DNA of 7,085 bases from Myxococcales bacterium (GTDB lineage: Bacteria; Myxococcota; Polyangia; Polyangiales; Polyangiaceae), in NCBI GenBank assembly GCA_020430865.1, contig JAGQIY010000630.1, positions 1 through 7,085 on the forward strand, written 5' to 3'. The notes beneath the pieces were generated by a model. It did not search any database, was not told where the DNA came from, and saw nothing but the letters and a program-made list of their open reading frames with translations. Of the stretch, positions 1-5,241 are shown piece by piece; position 1 is the first letter of the stretch, and every line of letters begins with the position of its first letter. Both the position numbers and the translations under genes were made by a program.

Positions 1-2
1 GC

Positions 3-2063
3 TGCGGGACCACCTGCGCTGCGGGGACCGCGTGCGTCGCGGGGAGCTGCCAAACCAGCTGTGGACCGGGCCTCAGCGACTGCTCGGGGAGCTGTCGCGA
101 CCTGGCGTCGGACGACGCCAACTGTGGCGCTTGCGGCAGTGTCTGCGCCCCGGGCGAGGTCTGCAGCGGCGGCGTGTGTACGTTGTCGTGTCAGGGCGGC
201 CTCACGGATTGCTCCGGCGTGTGTCGCGATCTGGGTACCGACAACGCGAACTGTGGTGCCTGCGCGGCGCCCTGCGCCCCCGGCGAGCTGTGCAGCGGAA
301 GTGTCTGCCAGGTCTCCTGTGGTGGCGGACTCACGAACTGCGGCGGCGTCTGCCGCGACCTTGGCACCGATCGCCTCAACTGCGGAACCTGTGGCAACAG
401 CTGCGGCCCCGGCGAGCTCTGCAGCGGTGGCGCCTGTCAGGTCTCCTGTGGCGGCGGACTCACGAACTGCAGCGGCGTCTGCCGCGACCTGGACACCGAC
501 CGCGCGAACTGCGGGGCCTGCGGCGTCAGCTGCGGCGCGGGCGAGGTCTGTGGCGCCGGCAGCTGCCAAGTTTCGTGCGGAAACGGCCAGACCAACTGCA
601 GCGGTGTTTGCCGCGACCTCGACACCGACCGCCTCAACTGCGGCACCTGCGGCAATGCCTGTGCGGCTGGAGAGGTCTGCAGCAGCGGAGCCTGCCAGCT
701 GTCGTGCGGTGGCGGATTGACGGACTGCGGCGGTGTCTGCCGCGACCTCGACACGGATCGATCGAACTGCGGAGCTTGCGGCACGACTTGCCCAGGGGGT
801 GAGGTCTGCAGTGGTGGGAGCTGTCAGGCTTCGTGCGGGAGCGGGCTCACCGACTGCAGTGGAACCTGTCGGGACCTGTCTACCGACCGCAGCCACTGCG
901 GCGGCTGCGGCACCTCCTGCGCCGCGGGCGAGATCTGCAGCGGCGGCACCTGTCAGGTTTCGTGCGGAAGCGGACTCACCAACTGTGGCGGGACCTGTCG
1001 GGATCTCGGGAGCGACCGTGGCCACTGTGGAGGCTGCGGCGTCGCTTGCGGACCAGGCCAGGTCTGCAACGGGGGCAGCTGTCAGGTTTCGTGCGGCGGC
1101 GGCCTGACGGAGTGCAGCGGTGTCTGCCGGGATCTCGGCACGGACAACGGAAACTGCGGCGCGTGCGGCGTCGGCTGCGCTGCGGGGCAGCTCTGCAGCG
1201 GCGGCAGCTGCCTGACGAACTGCGGCGCGGGGTTGACCAACTGCAGCGGAGTGTGCCGCGACCTGGGCACCGATCGCCTCAACTGCGGAACCTGTGGCAA
1301 CCCCTGCGGAGCGGGCCAGGTATGCAGCGCTGGGAGCTGTCAGGTTTCTTGTGGCGCCGGACTCAGCAACTGTAGCGGGCTCTGTCGCAATCTCCAGAGC
1401 GACAACCTGAACTGTGGAAGCTGCGGAAACGCCTGTCCGGCGGGTCAGGTGTGTTCCACGGGCAGCTGCCAGGCGTCTTGTGGCGCTGGGCTCACTGCGT
1501 GCGGGATGCAGTGCCGCGATCTGGCGAACGACCCGAGCAACTGCGGGAGCTGTGGAAGCACCTGCTCCTCGGGAGAGACCTGCAACGCCGGAAGCTGCGG
1601 CTGCGCCAACGGCGGGGCACTGTGTGGCGGTCAGTGCATCACGGGTCGACCAAACACGTGCGGGAGCGAGTTGGTGCTGGGCAGCATGAGCGCCGGCACG
1701 AGCCTGGACACCGCGGTCGAGGTCTTGCCTGGAGCCGGCGACGAGGCATGGTACCGCATCGACTTCCCCGAGAACGCCGAGTTCCGCCGTCACGGAAGCG
1801 GCGTGCCGCGGGTGCGCTTCGTGACGAACTCTGGCAATGTATTCCGTATGGATATTCGATCCAGCTGCGGCAACACGATGAGCTGCGGGGACGGTGGCAG
1901 CGCCAACAACCGCACCGACTGGCGATTCTACGACACCTGCACGAGCGCCAACACCAACTGCAAGTCCCGCAGCACTGGCTGGCCCAGCACGGTGCACGTC
2001 CGCGTGTATCGCGTCGCGTCTGGTTCCGGATGCGAGCAGTTCCAGCTGCGCATCTCCCGCTGA
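3..2063 (+). CDS. Cysteine-rich tandem-repeat surface protein (Stig1-like modules), 5'-truncated by window edge
   Basis: The frame is open from the first complete codon at base 3 to TGA at 2061-2063 (686 visible residues), so the true start lies upstream. The GTG at 174 falls inside a repeat and is not a credible start. The visible protein begins with the tail of one module, then has twelve complete 43-residue modules, a short cysteine-containing half module (1605-1664), and a final domain of about 130 residues (visible residues 555-686). Each module has eight cysteines, and the NCGxCGxxC core resembles the plant Stig1 pattern. A fully disulfide-bonded, extracytoplasmic protein is therefore likely. 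The final domain has alternating hydrophobic strands (AWYRIDFP, PRVRFV, FRMDI, VHVRVYR, FQLRIS), recalling a pre-peptidase C-terminal (PPC-like) beta sandwich. No transmembrane anchor or sorting tail is seen at the C-terminus. No enzymatic motif is visible; an adhesive, matrix or structural role is inference. The signal peptide cannot be checked because the N-terminus is missing. Confidence 0.85.
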   Translation, partial: CGTTCAAGTACVAGSCQTSCGPGLSDCSGSCRDLASDDANCGACGSVCAPGEVCSGGVCTLSCQGGLTDCSGVCRDLGTDNANCGACAAPCAPGELCSGSVCQVSCGGGLTNCGGVCRDLGTDRLNCGTCGNSCGPGELCSGGACQVSCGGGLTNCSGVCRDLDTDRANCGACGVSCGAGEVCGAGSCQVSCGNGQTNCSGVCRDLDTDRLNCGTCGNACAAGEVCSSGACQLSCGGGLTDCGGVCRDLDTDRSNCGACGTTCPGGEVCSGGSCQASCGSGLTDCSGTCRDLSTDRSHCGGCGTSCAAGEICSGGTCQVSCGSGLTNCGGTCRDLGSDRGHCGGCGVACGPGQVCNGGSCQVSCGGGLTECSGVCRDLGTDNGNCGACGVGCAAGQLCSGGSCLTNCGAGLTNCSGVCRDLGTDRLNCGTCGNPCGAGQVCSAGSCQVSCGAGLSNCSGLCRNLQSDNLNCGSCGNACPAGQVCSTGSCQASCGAGLTACGMQCRDLANDPSNCGSCGSTCSSGETCNAGSCGCANGGALCGGQCITGRPNTCGSELVLGSMSAGTSLDTAVEVLPGAGDEAWYRIDFPENAEFRRHGSGVPRVRFVTNSGNVFRMDIRSSCGNTMSCGDGGSANNRTDWRFYDTCTSANTNCKSRSTGWPSTVHVRVYRVASGSGCEQFQLRISR
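57..1604 (+). repeat. In-frame tandem array of twelve 129-bp repeats (43-aa, eight-Cys modules)
   Basis: Unit boundaries fall every 129 bases at 57, 186, 315, 444, 573, 702, 831, 960, 1089, 1218, 1347 and 1476, with no indels. Cysteines sit at module positions 2, 9, 13, 23, 26, 30, 36 and 41 in all twelve copies, giving spacing C-x6-C-x3-C-x9-C-x2-C-x3-C-x5-C-x4-C. Other near-invariant positions are R14, L16, D19 and G24. Position 8 is variable, mostly N or D but E at unit 1089 and A at unit 1476. Positions 17-21 and 27-34 also vary. The last unit has an extra Cys at position 43. DNA identity between some copies is high, so duplication and recombination are plausible. There are no spacers, so this is not CRISPR. 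Confidence 0.95.
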
Positions 2064-2089
2064 CCATCGGCGCCACGCTTCTCTCGATC

Positions 2090-3301
2090 ATGCGCATTCG
2101 ACACTCGTTCTCGCTCGGTCAAGCCCTCCTCCTGACCACGCTGCCGAGCGCCTCCGCTCTGGCGCAGACCAGCGATGGGTCGCCGTCCGTCGCGGCAAGC
2201 GACGACGGGAGCTTCGTGGAGAAGCTGCAGCTCCACCTCGAGGCGGGGGGAGACGTCGTGCTCGGCGGCACCCCGTCGGACCGCTTCGATCCGGGCGGTC
2301 ACCTGAGAGGTCAGCTGAGCGCGCCGATCGCGGAGGAGCTGCACCTCCAGGTCGGCACCGGCAGCTGGTGGTTCCCTGCGGCAAGTGGCGAGGTCGGGCG
2401 TCTGATCTCCGCGGAAGCCGGCCTGCGCTTCACCCCCATGATGAAAGCGGGACCAGAGGGGCTGTTCATCGAAGCGAGCGGCGGGATCGGACTCACCGGC
2501 GATCTCCAGCGCCCGGTGGTGAGCCTTGGCGTCGGCTGGCAGTTCCCGATTGGCGCTTCGCTGGGGCTCGGCCCCGTGCTGCGCTACACCCAGGTCTTCC
2601 AGCCCGACTCGGAGACGGGGCCGGACGACGCCAGGCTACTTGGCGCGGGGCTCATGTTCAGCCTCGGGATCCCTCGGCGCAACGCTGAACCGCCGCCGGA
2701 CAGCGATGGCGATGGCCTGCCGGACGATCGCGATCGATGCCCCACGGCAACGGAGGACGCCGACGGCTTCCAGGACGACGACGGCTGTCCAGAGCCCGAC
2801 AACGACGCCGACGGGATCCTCGACGCTGACGATCGCTGCCCGAACGCTGGCGAGACCCACAACGAGTACGAGGATGACGACGGCTGCCCCGACCAGGCTC
2901 CTCCCCCCCAACCCGAGAAGCTGCCGGAGCCGGTGCCTGGCGAAGGACGCGCGGTTCCAAGCACGCCAATGGAGCAAGTGGTTCACTTCAACTACAAGAG
3001 CCACCGTATCCTCGGCTCCGAGGAGGCTGCGATCCAGGCCGCTTGTGACGAGCTGAACAGGAACGCGGGCGTCCGCGTCCGGGTGCGCGGCCACGCGGAC
3101 GAAGCCGGTTCTCCTGGCTACAACCACGAGCTGTCCGCCGAGCGGGCAGGCAACGTCGCGCGCTGGCTGGTGCGCTGCGGCGTGGCCGGCTCGCGCATCG
3201 TGGTCCAGGCGGATGGTGAGAACTTCCCGCTATGTCGCGAGCGCACGGACGCTTGTGCCGCACGGAACCGTCGGGTCGAGTTCGAGATGCTCGAGGAGTA
3301 G
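2090..3301 (+). CDS. OmpA-family outer-membrane protein with thrombospondin type-3 calcium-binding repeats
   Basis: The protein has 403 residues. A signal peptide (about 1-25) ends in ALA before Q26. Residues about 40-198 contain alternating beta-strand segments (LQLHLEAGG, LHLQVGTGSWWF, GLFIEASGGIGL, SLGVGWQF, LGLGPVLRY, LGAGLMFSLGI), consistent with a small OmpA-like barrel. Residues 204-268 carry type-3 thrombospondin acidic repeats (DSDGDGLPDDRDRCP; DNDADGILDADDRCP), which bind calcium in this family. A Pro-rich linker (about 269-296) follows. The OmpA C-terminal domain (297-403) has GHADEAG and YNHELSAERA; D337 and R352 are 15 residues apart, as are the diaminopimelate-binding D271 and R286 of E. 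coli OmpA. Cys319/363 and Cys382/389 could form disulfides. The likely role is a peptidoglycan-anchored outer-membrane protein. The ATG lies 26 bases after the preceding stop, with no clear ribosome binding site; it was chosen because the signal peptide follows directly. The frame is open further upstream only as a shadow of the repeat gene. Confidence 0.93.
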   Translation: MRIRHSFSLGQALLLTTLPSASALAQTSDGSPSVAASDDGSFVEKLQLHLEAGGDVVLGGTPSDRFDPGGHLRGQLSAPIAEELHLQVGTGSWWFPAASGEVGRLISAEAGLRFTPMMKAGPEGLFIEASGGIGLTGDLQRPVVSLGVGWQFPIGASLGLGPVLRYTQVFQPDSETGPDDARLLGAGLMFSLGIPRRNAEPPPDSDGDGLPDDRDRCPTATEDADGFQDDDGCPEPDNDADGILDADDRCPNAGETHNEYEDDDGCPDQAPPPQPEKLPEPVPGEGRAVPSTPMEQVVHFNYKSHRILGSEEAAIQAACDELNRNAGVRVRVRGHADEAGSPGYNHELSAERAGNVARWLVRCGVAGSRIVVQADGENFPLCRERTDACAARNRRVEFEMLEE

Positions 3302-4453
3302 TCAGTGAGCCCTCGTGACCTTCGGCTCGAACAGCAGCGTCCCCGCACCGAGCCGGACTCGGTTGTTGCGCCAGCGGATGTGCCGCTTGAAGAGCGCCCG
3401 ACCCCAGGTGCACAGGATCAGCAGCTCTCTGAGAGGCGACAGCAGGAGCGGCACCCAGAGGCGGTCCGAGCCCCGCAGCAACGACCAGCCGCCAACGTCT
3501 CTGAGTAGCGCCACCGCCACGCACCAGGCAACACCCAGCGCCGGCCCCAGCGTGGCCATGGCAAGAGGTAGCAGGACCAGCGGCGACGCCAAGAGCTCGG
3601 CGACGTACGCGACGGGGCGGAGACGCCAGCGCAGCATGCCCCAGCGCAGATGCCGCTCGTGGAAGGCCCGGCAGTTCATCTTCGAGGTCACGTTGTGGAG
3701 CACCGTGGGCGCAATTGCCACACGGTAACCCGCATGCTGGAAGATCTTGCCGAGCACGTAGTCCTCGGCCAACACGTCCTTCACGCGTTCGAGGCCACCG
3801 AGCTCCGTGATCACGGAGCGCCGGAACAACATGCTCTTGCCGACCACCGAGGAGTCACCGAGCAGCGTCGGCAAGGCGGTGCCACCCGCGCAGAATCCGT
3901 TCAGCTGCACGTTCTCGAGCGCCGCGCCCAGCGTGTCCTCACCCACCCCGGCGAAGAGATTGGTCACCAGACCGATGCGCGGATCGCTCAGCTGCGTGAG
4001 CACCAGCTCTCTCAGGTAGTGTGGAGGCGCCGCGACGTTCGAGTCACTGACCAGCACCAAGTCGTGAGCAGCGTTCGGCAGCATCCCCCGCAGGTTCCGC
4101 ACCTTCGGATTGATGCCGGCCTGGGCGAGGCTGCAAGCCGCCTGGCCATGCACGATGACCTGGACAGCCACGCGAGGATAGCGTTTCCGCAGGGTTTGAA
4201 CTACCGCGAGCGCCGGGTCGGCAGCGTCCTCGACCCCGAACACCAGCTCGAACGCCGGCAGGTCCTGCAGGAAGAACGTCTCGAGGTTTCGCTCCAACCC
4301 GGCGTCGGCTCCGCACAGCGGCTTCAGAACGCTGACTGGCGGCAACGCATCGACGGGCGCGAGGCGCCTGCGACTCACCCGATAGGTCGCCGCGAGGCCG
4401 GCCAGGGTCCAGGCCGAACAGACTCCGAGCAGCGCGTGAGCAAGTAGACTCAT
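3302..4453 (-). CDS. Membrane glycosyltransferase, ceramide glucosyltransferase/HpnI type (GT21-like)
   Basis: The protein has 383 residues from an ATG at 4453. An N-terminal helix (about 2-23) precedes a GT-A catalytic domain, and a C-terminal hydrophobic region follows (about 282-350). Family signatures are KPLCGAD (44-50), NLETFF (56-61), D76 (D1 site), GINPKVRNL (113-121), D137 in SDSN (D2), D231 in AEDYVLG (D3) and R267-x-x-R270-W271, the (Q/R)xxRW acceptor motif. This set is characteristic of ceramide glucosyltransferases and the hopanoid enzyme HpnI, which transfer a sugar from a nucleotide donor to a membrane lipid on the cytosolic face. The lipid and sugar cannot be read from the sequence: ceramide, a hopanoid or polyprenyl phosphate are all possible. 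An ATG 13 codons upstream (4492) would overlap the GtrA gene. The chosen start has AAGGAG five bases ahead and leads directly into the first membrane helix. The gene is transcribed after the GtrA gene with a 10-base gap. Its stop touches that of the convergent OmpA gene. Confidence 0.9.
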   Translation of the reverse strand: MSLLAHALLGVCSAWTLAGLAATYRVSRRRLAPVDALPPVSVLKPLCGADAGLERNLETFFLQDLPAFELVFGVEDAADPALAVVQTLRKRYPRVAVQVIVHGQAACSLAQAGINPKVRNLRGMLPNAAHDLVLVSDSNVAAPPHYLRELVLTQLSDPRIGLVTNLFAGVGEDTLGAALENVQLNGFCAGGTALPTLLGDSSVVGKSMLFRRSVITELGGLERVKDVLAEDYVLGKIFQHAGYRVAIAPTVLHNVTSKMNCRAFHERHLRWGMLRWRLRPVAYVAELLASPLVLLPLAMATLGPALGVAWCVAVALLRDVGGWSLLRGSDRLWVPLLLSPLRELLILCTWGRALFKRHIRWRNNRVRLGAGTLLFEPKVTRAH

Positions 4454-4458
4454 GACCT

Positions 4459-4464
4459 CTCCTT
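4459..4464 (-). promoter_or_regulatory. Ribosome binding site fixing the GT21-like gene start
   Basis: On the minus strand AAGGAG spans 4464 to 4459, five bases before the ATG at 4453. It overlaps the last base of the GtrA gene stop codon (TGA, 4466-4464), which suggests translational coupling. It argues against the upstream ATG at 4492. Confidence 0.8.
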
Positions 4465-4967
4465 CAACCTCGAGATAGCCTCGAGGGTTCATCGCGTGAC
4501 GGGTTCGAGAAGATGCGAGACCACAGCGGCAAGCAGACGCCGAAGTAGACCAGGCTGGTGATCGCCAAGCGCACGGGGAGGACGGGTAGCGGCGTGAAGC
4601 TCACCGCCAGGTGGAAGAGCAACAGGTTCGCCGAGAAGCCGAGCGCCTCCACCGCAAGGAACGACAGGCCCTGGCGCAGCCAATCCGCACGGTAATCCTG
4701 AAAGGCGAAGAGCTTGTTGCCAAGGAACTGGGCAACGACGCCCAGGCTCAGCGCTGGTAGGCTCGCCAACCTCGGGTCCACTCCGACGGCGTGGACCAGG
4801 AGCGCGAGCGTCCCCAGATCGAACACAGTCGCCAGGCTGCCCACCGCCAGCGAGCGCGCCAGCAGCCAGAAGCGCTGCCAGCCCCGCTCCAGTTCCAGTG
4901 AAGTCGAAGCGGTCGGGGGAGCCGGAGGGGTCTCCTCAGGAGCAGAGTCGCGCGCCGAACGGGTCAC
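4464..4967 (-). CDS. GtrA-family membrane protein (putative lipid-linked sugar flippase)
   Basis: The protein has 167 residues from a GTG start at 4967. A hydrophilic Pro/Ser/Thr-rich N-terminus (about 1-30) is followed by four predicted membrane helices near 37-58, 65-88, 98-121 and 130-152. The stretch AVGSLATVFDLGTLALL (41-57), the LASLPALSLGVVAQFLGNKLFAF region (68-90) and the two-plus-two helix layout match the GtrA family (PF04138). GtrA proteins are proposed to flip undecaprenyl-phosphate-linked sugars across the inner membrane, or otherwise to assist cell-surface glycosylation. A longer frame begins with TTG at 5012, but the GTG has AAGGAG eight bases ahead, and a candidate promoter would place the transcript start downstream of that TTG. 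It is the first gene of a two-gene unit with the GT21-like enzyme, whose ribosome binding site overlaps its stop codon. A polyprenyl-phosphate sugar synthase (GT2) is the usual GtrA partner; here a GT21-like enzyme takes that position. Confidence 0.85.
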   Translation of the reverse strand: MTRSARDSAPEETPPAPPTASTSLELERGWQRFWLLARSLAVGSLATVFDLGTLALLVHAVGVDPRLASLPALSLGVVAQFLGNKLFAFQDYRADWLRQGLSFLAVEALGFSANLLLFHLAVSFTPLPVLPVRLAITSLVYFGVCLPLWSRIFSNPSRDEPSRLSRG

Positions 4968-4975
4968 CAGGATGT

Positions 4976-4981
4976 CTCCTT
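4976..4981 (-). promoter_or_regulatory. Ribosome binding site fixing the GtrA gene start
   Basis: On the minus strand AAGGAG runs 4981 to 4976, eight bases before the GTG at 4967-4965. The same motif occurs before the next gene of the unit. It supports the 167-residue form over the 182-residue form starting at TTG 5012. Confidence 0.7.
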
Positions 4982-5019
4982 CGGCCCGCCCGCTGGGGCG
5001 GAACCTGCCCAAATCAAAG

Positions 5020-5034
5020 GCGAACGCTGTGCCA
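5020..5034 (-). promoter_or_regulatory. Candidate sigma-54 (RpoN) -24/-12 promoter for the GtrA/GT21 unit
   Basis: The minus strand reads TGGCACAGCGTTCGC. The consensus TGGCACG-N4-TTGC has GG and GC ten bases apart, and this site keeps GG, CAC, the spacing and the terminal GC. It deviates at the base after CAC (A for G) and at the second T of TTGC (C). Transcription would begin near 5008, leaving a leader of about 41 bases before the GTG at 4967 with the AAGGAG inside it. No enhancer-binding site was identified. A single motif match in GC-rich DNA can be fortuitous. Confidence 0.4.
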
Positions 5035-5138
5035 ACTCGCGTCGCCGTGTAGTTTCGGCTACTTGCCCTGGGCGAGAGCGCGCGTCATGCGAAGCGAGGT
5101 TCACAGAAAGTGGTGTGACCAGTTCGCGCTGCGCACCC

Positions 5139-5200
5139 GGCGACGCAGATCGCGACCACCGCGTTCACCATTTCGTGCGTCGCCTGTCACCCGTGCGTCG
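5139..5200. repeat. Inverted and direct repeat cluster upstream of the GT-C-like gene
   Basis: GGCGACGCA (5139-5147) is perfectly complementary to TGCGTCGCC (5176-5184), giving a 9-bp stem with a 28-base loop. CGTGCGTCG occurs twice in direct orientation, at 5174-5182 and 5192-5200, 18 bases apart. The cluster ends 41 bases before the ATG at 5242. It could be a regulator-binding region or a leader hairpin. Chance occurrence in GC-rich DNA is possible. Confidence 0.35.
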
Positions 5201-5241
5201 AGCGCGATGCGGCGTTTCCGTGGTGCAACCGGGACCGCGCC

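Larger units (their letters stand above)
4968..5241. other. Divergent intergenic region between the GtrA gene and the GT-C-like gene
   Basis: This 274-base gap separates the minus-strand GtrA/GT21 unit from the plus-strand 601-residue gene. It must hold promoters for both directions. A sigma-54-like element is visible for the leftward unit, and inverted and direct GCGTCG-type repeats lie before the rightward gene. I see no convincing sigma-70 -35/-10 pair for the rightward gene. No tRNA or other recognisable RNA gene was seen. Short open frames crossing this region lack family features. Confidence 0.7.

Noticed and set aside
32..1375. Long Arg-rich and Ala-rich open frames in other frames over the repeat array, on both strands
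   Set aside because: They are shadows of the 129-bp repeats. Because 129 is divisible by three, every stop-free unit stays open in all copies. Their products are low-complexity with no domain features, whereas the cysteine frame shows a conserved scaffold.
57..1604. CRISPR array or intergenic satellite
   Set aside because: The 129-bp repeats are contiguous without spacers, vary mainly in ways compatible with protein-level constraint, and keep the reading frame throughout.
1451..2089. Upstream extension of the OmpA reading frame
   Set aside because: It is open by chance across the end of the repeat gene, and the translated residues are Arg-rich without structure. A signal peptide begins exactly at the ATG at 2090.
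3292..3315. Hairpin terminator at the convergent junction (CGAGG ... CCTCG)
   Set aside because: The stem is only five base pairs with a loop of about 14 bases and no T-run on either strand, so it cannot be told from chance.
3650..4447. Plus-strand open frame of 265 codons opposite the GT21-like gene
   Set aside because: It is antisense to a gene with clear family motifs, has no recognisable domain, and its composition is that of a complementary-strand shadow.
5042..5090. Sigma-70-type promoter for the rightward gene (TTGCCC near 5063 with a hexamer 17 bases later)
   Set aside because: The downstream hexamer reads CATGCG, which matches the -10 consensus poorly, so it is not supportable.
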